In this document: positions 1 through 8,552 of the stretch, piece after piece
How positions within the stretch are numbered: the stretch's first letter is position 1
Layout of the letters: every line of letters begins with the position of its first letter
Assembly: GCA_028289345.1 (NCBI GenBank)
Contig: JANQQL010000001.1
Span: 124,001 to 188,000, forward strand
Direction of reading: 5' to 3'
Origin: Planctomycetota bacterium
Lineage (GTDB): Bacteria > Planctomycetota > B15-G4 > SIAN01
DNA length: 64,000 nucleotides
Translations under genes and position numbers: made by a program
Notes under the pieces: model-generated
Databases searched by the model: none
The model's input: only the letters and a program-made list of their open reading frames with translations
Told to the model about the DNA's origin: nothing

Positions 1-2597
1 TGAACGGCGGCGGGTCGATTCTCATCGCCGAAGGCACTTACGAAGGGGACATCCGGATCGCCGATCCGATGCAGCTGTTCGGAGGATTCCCGCGCAGTTT
101 TTCGAGATCCAAGCGCGACCCGAAACGGTTCCCCACAATCGTCAGTGTCGATGCCGGCGACATCGCCTTCACCATCGGAAAAGAGACCCGAGTGTGCATG
201 GACGGTCTCGTGCTTGAGACGGCACACACCGGCATCTCCGTGGAGTCCCCGCTTCTGCAAGTCACAAACTGCGAATTCCCCGCGCCCCTTGGCCTGATCG
301 TCCGCGCTTTGTGGCTCGGCGGCCCTCGCCTCGACTTCCGCGGGGAACTCACGTGGATCGGCAACATCGCTCACGATGTCAGAGAAGAGATGATTGGCGG
401 AAGTGCTTCCTTGATTCGGTGCCAAATCCTGAACAACCAAACCATGGGACGCTCCTTCGGCGGCCTGAATCTCTCCACGTACCTTGCCGCCGAAGCCAAG
501 ACCACCGTTCGCATCGAGAACAACGAATTCGCAGACAACATCGACATCTACGGATACCCAGGAATCGAGCTGCGATTCATCAATGACTCGGGCCCCGACC
601 TCGGACTCGACTGCTTGATCCAGAACAATCGTGTCTCCGGCGGCTCGATCGGCGTGGGAGTCGATGGCTACGCTCAACCCGACGGGCCCTCGCGCGTGTC
701 GATCCTCGACAACGAGATCGTCGGATCCATGCGAGGCATCCAAGCGTACCCGGGTCAGACAGTAGCGAACAACGACTGCCGGGTCGACATCCGCGGCAAC
801 GAAGTCGAATTCGTTCGCGAATCCGCCCTGGTCCTCGAGGCCACCACCGGCCGAGCAACCCGCACTCGAATGTCGGTCATTGACAACATCCTCTCGGGCT
901 TCGAGTCCACCACCTTCCGGATCGTTGGTCAGTACGCTCGCTCGTCCATCGACGAGTTCGATGAAGGGACATTCGAGATTGAAGTCCTTCGAAACACCGT
1001 GGAAGCGAACTCGGAGTTCTCCACCGTCTGTTTCTTCGATCTGCCCGTCACCCACGGCGGCCGAACGACCTTCTCCTGCCGAGACAACACTTTCTGCGGA
1101 CGTTCCGGGCACGGCATGGACGCCGAATTCGGCCGGTTCCTCGGAGACAGCAGCTCCTGGGACGGCGAACGACTCGACGGCGACACGTTCCTGACCTTCG
1201 CCAACAACCTGTTCGAGTCGGCCTACGGCTCGAATCTGCGTCGGATCGAGGAAGATCCGACCAGGATTTTCGCTTTGCTGACCGAGAACACGTTCTTGGA
1301 GGGTCACCGAAACCTCCGAGTCGAGCTCATGGCCAACTCCTCGTACACGGGACTTCGCAACGTCTTCGGAGAAGCGAACAGCGATGCCGCGTTGGCGATG
1401 CGCTCGTGGATCCCGGGCAAAGTCATTCTTCAAAACGAGCTGCTCTACCGATGCTTCGGTGATGGTTTGCGCATCGAAGGCGAGGTCGCTCCTCAGATGT
1501 TCAACAGCACGGTCTACCGTGCCACCCAGTCCTCCGGGCGAGCGGGAGTCTTTCACGAGCTCGATCGCGACCAGGACTCCCCGGCGTACCTGCTCAACTC
1601 GGTGTTTTCCAACAGCCGCATTCAAAATCTCGCCAGCGAGCCGTTCGTCAATGCCAGCTACTCGTTGATTCCAGACCGCGATCGATCCGAAGGACAGGGC
1701 AATCAGAACGCCGACCCACGGTTCATGGAAAGCGACGACGAGGCCAGCGCCGAGACGTTCTACGCCCTCCGCGGCAACTCACCGGCCAGAAACGCCGGGC
1801 GCCCGGGACCGGACTTCGCCGATCGAGACGGCTCCCGCAACGACATGGGTCATTTGGGCGGTCCCGCCTCCGGCCCGATGGGCGCTCGCAACCAATCTTC
1901 GCCGGAACCGTTCGTGTTGGTCGGCACCTGGCCTCCGCTCGGCTTGGAAACGGGCGTGGACCTGATGCCCACGGACGCGTCCCTCGAACTGATCTTCTCG
2001 GCCCCGGTGAACCCGGACACGCTCTCTGGAACGGTGCGCCTCGAAGGCTCTCAGGGCAAGGTGCGGGGCAAGGCCAAGGTGCGCAAGGACAACCCGCGCA
2101 TCGTCGACTTCGACCCCTCCGGGGATCTTCCCGGTGGCGAACGCCTCGAGCTGCGGGTGGCGACCGATCTGACCAGCACCAGCGGTCAGTCCCTGGATCA
2201 TCCGGTGCTTCTGTCGTTCCCGACGATCTCCGCTCCCATCGAGCCGTCGGACGTCGGCTTCGGCAGCAACGCCATGCAGCTGAGTGGACAGGAGGTGTAC
2301 CACGTCTCGACGAGACTGTCGGGAACGGATCCGGACGAGTATGTGTTGAACCTCGCTGCCGGCGACCGATTGCAGGCAACGCTGTTCGCGGTCCGCGAAC
2401 TCACGGGACTCGCGCCGATTCTCAGTCTCGAACTCTACGACGTCCGCGAAGAAACCAAGCTGTTCACCGCACCGAATCTCCTGCGCAGCGACCCCCTCCT
2501 CGATTTCACCGCCTCCCAAGACGGGGAGTACCTTCTGTCGGTCAGAGGTGCCGGTTCGATGTCCTACCGCCTGGTTGCGGTGGTTGAACCACAGTAG
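1..2597 (+). CDS. Secreted right-handed beta-helix protein, 5' end outside window
   Basis: The frame is open from the left edge, and the codons before the first ATG (69) already read as beta-helix sequence (GTYEGDIRIADPMQLFGGF), so the true start lies upstream. Repeated short hydrophobic strands with Asn/Gly turns (for example NNEFADN, DNEIVGS, NNLFESA) over roughly the first 580 visible residues fit a right-handed parallel beta-helix of the DUF1565/pectate-lyase-like kind. About residues 620-710 (DLMPTDASLELIFSAPVNP) resemble an SbsA/Big_5 Ig-like domain. The last 90 residues resemble a pre-peptidase C-terminal type beta-sandwich. No catalytic residues are recognisable. It is probably an exported surface or extracellular protein, but the signal peptide lies outside the window. 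A strong terminator follows the stop. Confidence 0.85.
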   Translation, partial: NGGGSILIAEGTYEGDIRIADPMQLFGGFPRSFSRSKRDPKRFPTIVSVDAGDIAFTIGKETRVCMDGLVLETAHTGISVESPLLQVTNCEFPAPLGLIVRALWLGGPRLDFRGELTWIGNIAHDVREEMIGGSASLIRCQILNNQTMGRSFGGLNLSTYLAAEAKTTVRIENNEFADNIDIYGYPGIELRFINDSGPDLGLDCLIQNNRVSGGSIGVGVDGYAQPDGPSRVSILDNEIVGSMRGIQAYPGQTVANNDCRVDIRGNEVEFVRESALVLEATTGRATRTRMSVIDNILSGFESTTFRIVGQYARSSIDEFDEGTFEIEVLRNTVEANSEFSTVCFFDLPVTHGGRTTFSCRDNTFCGRSGHGMDAEFGRFLGDSSSWDGERLDGDTFLTFANNLFESAYGSNLRRIEEDPTRIFALLTENTFLEGHRNLRVELMANSSYTGLRNVFGEANSDAALAMRSWIPGKVILQNELLYRCFGDGLRIEGEVAPQMFNSTVYRATQSSGRAGVFHELDRDQDSPAYLLNSVFSNSRIQNLASEPFVNASYSLIPDRDRSEGQGNQNADPRFMESDDEASAETFYALRGNSPARNAGRPGPDFADRDGSRNDMGHLGGPASGPMGARNQSSPEPFVLVGTWPPLGLETGVDLMPTDASLELIFSAPVNPDTLSGTVRLEGSQGKVRGKAKVRKDNPRIVDFDPSGDLPGGERLELRVATDLTSTSGQSLDHPVLLSFPTISAPIEPSDVGFGSNAMQLSGQEVYHVSTRLSGTDPDEYVLNLAAGDRLQATLFAVRELTGLAPILSLELYDVREETKLFTAPNLLRSDPLLDFTASQDGEYLLSVRGAGSMSYRLVAVVEPQ

Positions 2598-2626
2598 CCG
2601 GCGGAGAGAAATCCCCTTTTTTCGAG

Positions 2627-2661
2627 CCGCCGGTGGCTTCGCGGGCCACCGGCGGTTTTTT
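2627..2661 (+). terminator. Rho-independent terminator of the beta-helix gene
   Basis: An 11-bp perfect stem (CCGCCGGTGGC at 2627-2637 with GCCACCGGCGG at 2645-2655) encloses a 7-nt loop and is followed by six T. It lies 30 bp after the stop codon of the beta-helix gene. Confidence 0.9.
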
Positions 2662-2958
2662 CTTGCCCGTATGGTTCGTCACACCAGTGGCATCCATGAG
2701 CATTCGTCGTTGGCTTCATGAATCCCAACGAAGCCCGTGGATCAGTTCTTCGGCGACAATCCGGCCGTTGCCTCCAAGCCTTCGTCGTCGAACTCTCGAC
2801 GAATCCGCCAATTCGCGAGCCATTCCGTCCTTCGGCGAGCGCACCACGGCCCTCGATAGACTTCGACCACCACCGGGGAGAACATCAGGCCATCCAATCC
2901 ATGACCCCGATCGCCAAGCTCAAGCATGTCCGGTGACGGACGTGCCTCGTCTTCACAG
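2662..2958. other. Intergenic region, nothing recognised
   Basis: About 300 bp between the terminator and the convergent purB stop. Short open frames exist, but they have no recognisable domain and no ribosome-binding site, so no gene is called. Confidence 0.6.
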
Positions 2959-4425
2959 CTAGACGTCCAGCTCCTGCGGCTGACTCGAAGGCGCCCCGGC
3001 CTTCTTGAGCGCCGGCTCGACATGCTGGCGCAGGAACTCGGTCACTTGCTGGGGAGCGCGGCCGACCAAGGCCCTGCTCTTGGCGATGCGCGGCAGCTGC
3101 TTCTTGATCGACGCGAACGCAGCGTCCTTCGCAAATCGGTCGAACAGGTCGTTGTCGGCCGCCCCACTCTTGATGCGCTCGACGGCAGCTCGGGAATGAA
3201 CCCGAATGCGCTCATGAAGAAGCTGGCGGTCCCCACCCGCGACGGTCGCCTGCATGAGCACTTCTTCGGTGAGGAGGAACGGCAGCTCTCGATCCAGATT
3301 GGCCTGGATCATTGCCTCGTTGACCACCAGTCCGCGGGTCACGCTGTAGTAGACGCGCAAGATCGCATCCGCCGCCAGGAAGCCCTCCCCCAGAACCATG
3401 CGTCGATTCGCCGAGTCGTCCAACGTCCGCTCCAACCACTGCTGAGAGGCCGTGTCCGCCGAGTTCTGCACCAGGTTCACCAAGAAACGCGCCAGGCTGC
3501 ACATGCGTTCGCTGCGCATCGGGTTGCGCTTGTACGCCATGGCGGAGGAGCCGATCTGAGACTTTTCGTAGGGCTCTTCGATTTCTCGCTCGTGAGCGAG
3601 GAGCCGCAGGTCATTGCCGGCCTTTGCCGACGATTGGCCAAGCCCTGACAATGCGGACAAGATCTGACTGTCGACCTTGCGTGGATAGGTTTGCCCCGTG
3701 ACCGGGAAGGTCTTTGCAAACCCGAACTTGGCGGCGATGCGTCGGTCCAAGTCGCGCACGCTCTTCTGCTTGCCGTCGAACAAAGCCAGGAACGACGCCT
3801 GGGTCCCGGTGGTTCCCTTCACTCCGCGCATTGGCAACCAGTCGATCAGCCGTCGCAATTCCTCCAAGTCGAACAACAAATCCTGGAGCCACAAACAGGC
3901 CCGCTTCCCCACAGTGGTTGGTTGGGCCGGCTGATAATGGGTGTACCCGAGGGTCGCCGTATCCTTGTGCTCTTTGGCAAAGTCCGCCAGGTTTCCCATC
4001 ACCCGAACCAACTGCCCCACGACCAACTCCATGGCCTGACGCAACAAGATCAGGTCGGCGTTGTCCGTGATGAAGCACGAAGTCGCGCCCAGATGCAGAA
4101 ACGGCCGAGCGGCGGGGTGCAGTTCGGCAAAGGTATGCAAATGGGCCATCACGTCATGGCGGAGTTTTTTCTCGTGCTTGGCTGCAGTCGCAAAGTCGAT
4201 GTGTTCGATTTGCTTCTTCAAGGCCGCCAACGGGCGAGCTGGGATGTCCAGCCCCAGTTCCCGCTGGGCTTCTGCGAGAGCGATCCACAAGCGCCGCCAG
4301 AGCAGAATGCGAGATCGCTCCGAGAACAGGCGGCGCATCTCCTCCCCGGCGTAACGCGATGCCAAAGGCGTGCGAAAATGATGATGCAGGTCTTCGTTGA
4401 TGGAGCGGCGAGTGGGTCGAGTCAT
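2959..4425 (-). CDS. purB: Adenylosuccinate lyase
   Basis: Catalyses two purine-synthesis steps: fumarate release from SAICAR, and from adenylosuccinate to give AMP. The 488-residue length suits the family. The fumarase/aspartase superfamily signature is at 292-302 (GSSAMAYKRNP). The TSCFITDN segment (115-122) and the GYTHYQPAQPT segment with H163 match active-site regions of PurB. The GSSAM-YKRNPMRSE form resembles the long, eukaryote-like PurB branch. It is the last gene of a minus-strand run that follows a VanZ-like gene after 33 bp. The neighbours are not purine genes. The ATG at 4425 is the first possible start and aligns with the usual N-terminus. Confidence 0.95.
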   Translation of the reverse strand: MTRPTRRSINEDLHHHFRTPLASRYAGEEMRRLFSERSRILLWRRLWIALAEAQRELGLDIPARPLAALKKQIEHIDFATAAKHEKKLRHDVMAHLHTFAELHPAARPFLHLGATSCFITDNADLILLRQAMELVVGQLVRVMGNLADFAKEHKDTATLGYTHYQPAQPTTVGKRACLWLQDLLFDLEELRRLIDWLPMRGVKGTTGTQASFLALFDGKQKSVRDLDRRIAAKFGFAKTFPVTGQTYPRKVDSQILSALSGLGQSSAKAGNDLRLLAHEREIEEPYEKSQIGSSAMAYKRNPMRSERMCSLARFLVNLVQNSADTASQQWLERTLDDSANRRMVLGEGFLAADAILRVYYSVTRGLVVNEAMIQANLDRELPFLLTEEVLMQATVAGGDRQLLHERIRVHSRAAVERIKSGAADNDLFDRFAKDAAFASIKKQLPRIAKSRALVGRAPQQVTEFLRQHVEPALKKAGAPSSQPQELDV

Positions 4426-4458
4426 GCGGGTTCCCCGGAGGTTGCGAAGCCGCGCAGA

Positions 4459-4953
4459 CTACCCCCTAAGCACCTGGAGGCAAACGGCCACGGTGGCGAC
4501 CAGGCTGACTCCCACGAATCGGCGCAGGGTGATCTTCCACTCCACGCGTTGCCGGACGCCCCACCACAAGGATAGAAACCCGATCGCGCCAAGCACGTCC
4601 GTCGCGACGTCGGCAGGGTCCGGGTGACGTCCCGGCGTCGAGGCCTGATGCAGCTCATCGATGATTCCGTAGGCCAAGACAAGGATGACCACGGTGACCA
4701 TCGCCCGCCGGCTGGACGGTCGGGGACGTCGTTGACACTCCGCCAGCACAACTGCCAAGCCGCCAAACAGCGGATAATGAAACAAATTGGAGACGAGGGA
4801 CCAGAACACGCTGCTGCCCTGGGACTGAAAGGTTCGCGATGACAGCTGCCAGATGCCCGCGGCGTAGGCGGCGGCCACCAGCGCGGGAAGGAGTCGGAAG
4901 GGTAGACCGCGGCCGGGTTGATCGGGGCTAGCGGCGCTTGACGAGTCGGACAA
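4459..4953 (-). CDS. VanZ-like membrane protein
   Basis: A small polytopic membrane protein with four predicted hydrophobic segments. A VanZ-type core YGIIDELHQ...TPGRHPDPADVATDVLGA lies in the second half. VanZ itself affects teicoplanin resistance, but the biochemical role of the wider family is unknown. The longest frame starts at GTG 4971 (170 aa). I prefer TTG 4953 (164 aa) because GGGGGAGGA sits directly before it with a 4-nt spacer. Either start overlaps the end of the upstream RsbW-like gene, so translation is probably coupled. Confidence 0.8.
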   Translation of the reverse strand: MSDSSSAASPDQPGRGLPFRLLPALVAAAYAAGIWQLSSRTFQSQGSSVFWSLVSNLFHYPLFGGLAVVLAECQRRPRPSSRRAMVTVVILVLAYGIIDELHQASTPGRHPDPADVATDVLGAIGFLSLWWGVRQRVEWKITLRRFVGVSLVATVAVCLQVLRG

Positions 4954-5380
4954 GGGTTCCTCCCCCTTCACGCTCGAGGAAATCCACTTCGTCCATGGTG
5001 TGGTGAATCAAGAACATGCCGCGACCGGACTCGGCGTCGTCCCCAGGCAACGTGTGATTGGCGCCGTTGGGGAAACAGAACTTGCCGCGGTCCGAGATTT
5101 CCATCAGCAGGCGATCCGCGAACAGCTGCAACTTCAACTCGACGGACGGGTCCTTCTCCGCGGCGGCATGCTCGATCGCGTTCATCACCGCCTCGTCGAG
5201 GCCGAGCAGGATGGCCTCGACGTCCTGATCGGCGAACTGATGGTTCTCCAAGAGCGACCGCACATTCTGACGCAGCTCCCGGACCGGCTTCTCCCCGGGT
5301 TCCGGCATGAGCACGGCCAAGGAGTCGACCACCTCGTCGGGTCCTTGGCTCTCGGATTTCGAATCGTCAGGTCTGGTCAC
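4928..5380 (-). CDS. RsbW-type ATP-binding regulatory protein (anti-sigma factor family)
   Basis: A 150-residue HATPase_c protein of the RsbW/SpoIIAB class. Visible motifs are the N box LDEAVMNAIEHA (N67), a G1-like ISDRG (D97) and a G2-like GRGMFLI (120-126). Such proteins bind ATP and usually bind or phosphorylate an anti-sigma antagonist or sigma factor. No partner sigma factor or STAS protein is nearby. The GTG start at 5380 forms a GTGA overlap with the nadC stop, which fixes the start and implies translational coupling. The longer open frame upstream runs antiparallel to nothing real and overlaps nadC fully, so I reject it. Confidence 0.85.
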   Translation of the reverse strand: MTRPDDSKSESQGPDEVVDSLAVLMPEPGEKPVRELRQNVRSLLENHQFADQDVEAILLGLDEAVMNAIEHAAAEKDPSVELKLQLFADRLLMEISDRGKFCFPNGANHTLPGDDAESGRGMFLIHHTMDEVDFLEREGGGTLVRLVKRR

Positions 5381-6273
5381 GACAGCGAAGAGAACTCCTG
5401 TGACCCAGGTTCGAGGGGCCCCGGCTCGACCAGCATCGAGATGTCCAAGGCCGGGGCGGAGTGGGTCAGCGCCCCCACGGAAATCCGGTGGACCCCGGTC
5501 TCCGCGTACTCCCACACGTTGGAAAGGTCGATTCCCCCGGAAGCCTCCCACTTCACCTGGGGATAGCTCGAAGAGTGCCGTACAGTATCGCGAACCTGCT
5601 CCGGCGAGAAGTTGTCGAGCAGCACCAAGTCGGCTCCGGCAGCCGCGGCCCGCAGGGCCTCCGGGGTGTCGAAGACTTCGATTTCCACCAGCATGCCGGG
5701 CCCGACCACTGCCCGGGACTGAGCGATCGCCCGCTCCAGAGGGCGCCCCCGCCCCATCAAGGCCAGGTGGTTCTCCTTGATCAACACCTGGTCGTAGAGC
5801 CCCTCCCGGTGGTTGTGACCGCCCCCCGCTCGGACCGAATACTTGTCGAACCAGCGCAGTCCGGGAGCCGTTTTGCGGGTCTCCAGAACCACGGCAGGTG
5901 TCCCCTGGACGGCATCGACGAAGCGCTGGGTCATGGTGGCAATGCCGCTCATCCTTTGAAGAAGATTGAGCGCGGTGCGTTCGCCACGCAGGATCGAGCG
6001 AGCATCCGCCACCAAGGTGGCGAGACGGTCGCCAGGCTCGACACGTTGTCCGTCGGTGACCTCGGCTTGCCACCGAGAGTCGGGGTCCAAGCATTGGAAG
6101 AGCGCTCGGCCGACCTCCATCCCGGCCACCGTCCCCGGAGCTTTGGCGACGAACGCGGCAAGACCTTGGGCCTTTTCTGCCACCAGCGAGTCGGCCGTGA
6201 CATCCCCACCGCCGATGTCCTCGTCCAGGAACCGGCGCAGCATCCCCGGGAGATCCTCTGGCAACCCACTCAC
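5377..6273 (-). CDS. nadC: Nicotinate-nucleotide pyrophosphorylase (carboxylating)
   Basis: Quinolinate phosphoribosyltransferase: converts quinolinate and PRPP to nicotinate mononucleotide, CO2 and pyrophosphate in de novo NAD synthesis. It has 298 residues, normal for the family. The hallmark stretch ETRKTAPGL...DKYSVRAGGGHNHR binds quinolinate and phosphate, and IKENHLA follows. EIEVFDT and VLLDNFSPE are the barrel strands that bind PRPP/Mg, and EASGGI is the late phosphate-binding loop. It starts with GTG at 6273 in a 4-bp GTGA overlap with the HhH gene and ends in a second GTGA overlap with the RsbW-like gene. nadA and nadB are not in the window. Confidence 0.96.
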   Translation of the reverse strand: MSGLPEDLPGMLRRFLDEDIGGGDVTADSLVAEKAQGLAAFVAKAPGTVAGMEVGRALFQCLDPDSRWQAEVTDGQRVEPGDRLATLVADARSILRGERTALNLLQRMSGIATMTQRFVDAVQGTPAVVLETRKTAPGLRWFDKYSVRAGGGHNHREGLYDQVLIKENHLALMGRGRPLERAIAQSRAVVGPGMLVEIEVFDTPEALRAAAAGADLVLLDNFSPEQVRDTVRHSSSYPQVKWEASGGIDLSNVWEYAETGVHRISVGALTHSAPALDISMLVEPGPLEPGSQEFSSLS

Positions 6274-6605
6274 GAGTCAGGCCCCACGAACGAATGCTGC
6301 AACATTGCCTCCAGTTTCTTCTCTCCGATTCCGTTCACACGCAGTCGCACGTCGTCTTCGTTTTCGAACGGTCCGTGTTTCTCCCGCTCGCGAACGATAC
6401 GAAAGGCCAGGGCTTCTTCGACGCCTGGCAGCTGGACCAGCTGGATCATGCTCGCATCATTGAGATCCAGGGGACCAGCCTCTGCTTCACGAAACGAGTA
6501 CTGGCGACGAACCGCGCCGTGATAGACACGGACCAGGATCACCGTCAGGAACGCAAGTCCGAAGATTGCAAGGGTGACCCGCCGACGTTCCATCCGCCTC
6601 CCCAT
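6270..6605 (-). CDS. ComEA-like helix-hairpin-helix protein with membrane anchor
   Basis: A 111-residue protein with an N-terminal positively charged patch and one membrane segment (about residues 10-28), then a ComEA-type helix-hairpin-helix unit. The pattern LDLNDASMIQLVQLPGVEE followed by FENEDDVRLRVNGIGEKKLE is the standard DNA-binding (HhH)2 arrangement. ComEA proteins bind DNA at the membrane during uptake, but isolated ComEA-like proteins are common and need not work in competence. No comEC lies nearby. It is coupled to nadC by a GTGA overlap. Confidence 0.8.
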   Translation of the reverse strand: MGRRMERRRVTLAIFGLAFLTVILVRVYHGAVRRQYSFREAEAGPLDLNDASMIQLVQLPGVEEALAFRIVREREKHGPFENEDDVRLRVNGIGEKKLEAMLQHSFVGPDS

Positions 6606-6668
6606 TTCCAGCAGCCCCCATCCCCTGGGGCGAATCCACCCCTATTGTTCCTCGGGGGTCCTCGCAGC

Positions 6669-7442
6669 TCAATCAGGGACCGCGCGCAACAGGAAAAGAT
6701 AGCGACGGAAGATGTCGTCCAGGGCATCGGCCAAGTCGCTCTCACTGCGAATGGAGCGACGCCGGTCGGGCTGATCGCCCACGTAGAGCGCAAACTCTCC
6801 TTCTCCCGCGGTCGTCAGCACCGCCAGCACCCGATCGCGCAAGAGGAAGCGCACCATGTCGCCGTCGATTTGCTCTTCGACATCGTCACTCACCCGCAGG
6901 ATGCGTTTCTTGGCTTCGTCGAGGAGCCCGGGAGACGCACCGAAGGCACGCGCTCCCAAGACCGCCCCATCGCTGCGGGGTGTCGGCGGAGAACCAATCA
7001 CGTCTCCGTTTCGGGAACTCGCGCCGATTCCCGTGGTGACGCATGTCGGCCCCCCTCCGATCCGCTGGACGTCGACCGAGTCCAGCATGTCCAGCGCCTG
7101 AGAGAGGCGATCTTCGAATCGGTCGGCGCAGGCGAAGACTTTCGGCGGCTGTTCGAAGTCGATGCCGGGCGAATAGAGGCGCTCGAGCAAGCCACGTTGA
7201 GACTGGAAGGCGGCCAAGGAAACCAGCAGGCGACCAAGAAACTCCTCGGCCGTCGCCTCGCCCCGAATCAGGACCAACACCGGTCGGGATTTGGCATCCC
7301 GGCACACGGCATCAATCTTGACTTCGGGCAACACCGGAACGTCCTGGTCGAGGAGCTCCAGCCCTGCCTGCAACGAAGGGGGTGATTGAAGCACCGCTGG
7401 GATCCACTCCCCTCCCCTCACCGATATCGCGGCCTGGAGCAT
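6669..7442 (-). CDS. Unknown protein, possibly a degenerate nuclease-fold protein
   Basis: A 257-residue soluble protein that I do not recognise. The segment LPEVKIDAVCRDAKSRPVL followed by VLI is reminiscent of the core of PD-(D/E)XK proteins, where an Asp-containing strand precedes an E-x-K strand. The E-x-K is not visible here, so catalytic function is doubtful. The C-terminus ends in a helical segment (ESDLADALDDIFRRYLFLL). It is the first gene of the minus-strand run leading to nadC and purB, 63 bp before the HhH gene. The start at ATG 7442 is the only good candidate. Confidence 0.6.
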   Translation of the reverse strand: MLQAAISVRGGEWIPAVLQSPPSLQAGLELLDQDVPVLPEVKIDAVCRDAKSRPVLVLIRGEATAEEFLGRLLVSLAAFQSQRGLLERLYSPGIDFEQPPKVFACADRFEDRLSQALDMLDSVDVQRIGGGPTCVTTGIGASSRNGDVIGSPPTPRSDGAVLGARAFGASPGLLDEAKKRILRVSDDVEEQIDGDMVRFLLRDRVLAVLTTAGEGEFALYVGDQPDRRRSIRSESDLADALDDIFRRYLFLLRAVPD

Positions 7443-7647
7443 TGGGACTCCCTCCGATCGAGTTCAGGGTCGCCGTGGGTCCTACAGATTGTACCGACGG
7501 AACGAGCGCCCACAAGCGATGGTGCCGCGATCCCATGAGGGGAGATCCCGAGACCGCCATCGGAGCTTGTCACGCACTGGGGAGGGGAGTTTGCAGCTCG
7601 GTTCCCGGTGGACAACCTCCGGACTCAGGCGGATGGGGTAGCTTGAA

Positions 7648-8280
7648 ATGACTTTGAGTGCATTTTGCCTAACCTTTTTGATCGCGGTCGCGAGCCTCGA
7701 CGGTGGGCCCGCCCCGTTGCCGATCGGTGCCCCGGCCCCCGATTTCTCGCTCCGCGCCATCGACGGGAACACGGTCACCTTGCAGCAACTTCGCGGCTCC
7801 CCGGAGCAACCGAGGGTGGTTGCCGTGGTCTTCTGGTCCCACCGGTGCCCCTGGGTGGTCAAGGGATGGGATTCGGTCCTGCAAGGGATTCGCGAAGAGT
7901 ACGAGCGAAATGACCAGGTACGCTTCGCGATCATCGACTCGAATGACAAGGAGATTGCCGATCCGGCGGCCATTCAGCGCTACTTGCAACAACGCGGCCA
8001 CGACCATTTGGTGTTGCTGGACCCGGCCCAACACACCGCCAATGCCTACGGCGGTCTCGTCACCCCCCACTGCTTCGTGATCAACCGCGAAGGACGCATT
8101 GTCTATCAAGGTCGCGTTGACAATGGCATTGAGTTCCCTGGTGATCGACGCAAGCCGGCTCCCAAGACTCGACACTTGCTCCGTGACGCCATCCAAGCCG
8201 CGCTTCGCGACCAGTCGCCCCCGATCCGAGTCGATCGCGCCCGTGGTTGCGTCATCCGTCGAACTTCCAAGCCTGACTAG
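7648..8280 (+). CDS. Exported thioredoxin-fold redoxin
   Basis: A 210-residue protein with an N-terminal hydrophobic segment likely to act as a signal peptide, then an AhpC/TSA-like thioredoxin fold (GAPAPDFSLRAIDG at about 27-40). The active-site region is FWSHRCPWVVKGWD with a single cysteine, C67. The second Cys of a CxxC is absent and replaced by hydrophobic residues. This resembles the CPYVKAY redoxin group rather than TlpA. The late strands VTPHCFVINREGRIVYQGRVDN are typical of the fold. With one reactive Cys it is more likely a peroxidase-like or thiol-exchange protein than a disulphide reductase. It lies divergent from the minus-strand nadC run. Confidence 0.8.
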   Translation: MTLSAFCLTFLIAVASLDGGPAPLPIGAPAPDFSLRAIDGNTVTLQQLRGSPEQPRVVAVVFWSHRCPWVVKGWDSVLQGIREEYERNDQVRFAIIDSNDKEIADPAAIQRYLQQRGHDHLVLLDPAQHTANAYGGLVTPHCFVINREGRIVYQGRVDNGIEFPGDRRKPAPKTRHLLRDAIQAALRDQSPPIRVDRARGCVIRRTSKPD

Positions 8281-8327
8281 CAGGCCCCCGCCAGCCGACG
8301 GGCTTTTTCACCGGCCTGCTTGCCGCG

Positions 8328-8492
8328 ATGATCCATGAAGTTCGTCGCGAGGATGAGTCAAAGTTGTTTCCGGCGAGGAGTTACGGCGGTTTTCACCGCA
8401 AGCCTCTCTGTGGAAACGTTGAGGATGGGAATCATCGTAATGACGAAGCCAGAAACGACTTGGGTCATTCGCAGTAGGCCTTCGTGAATCAT
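8328..8492. repeat. Imperfect inverted-repeat intergenic element, copy 1 (complete)
   Basis: The left arm at 8328-8374 and the right arm at 8448-8492 are imperfect reverse complements of each other over about 45 bp, giving a long hairpin around a 73-bp centre. The left arm matches 23646-23692 at 39 of 47 positions without gaps. The right arm matches 34351-34376 and 37343-37395. It occupies most of the space between the redoxin stop and the esterase start. Confidence 0.7.
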
Positions 8493-8552
8493 CCGGGCTA
8501 GAGTGTTCGCCCTCGGCCGGGCAGCGGCTCGGCCCTGAGCGAGGAACTGCAC

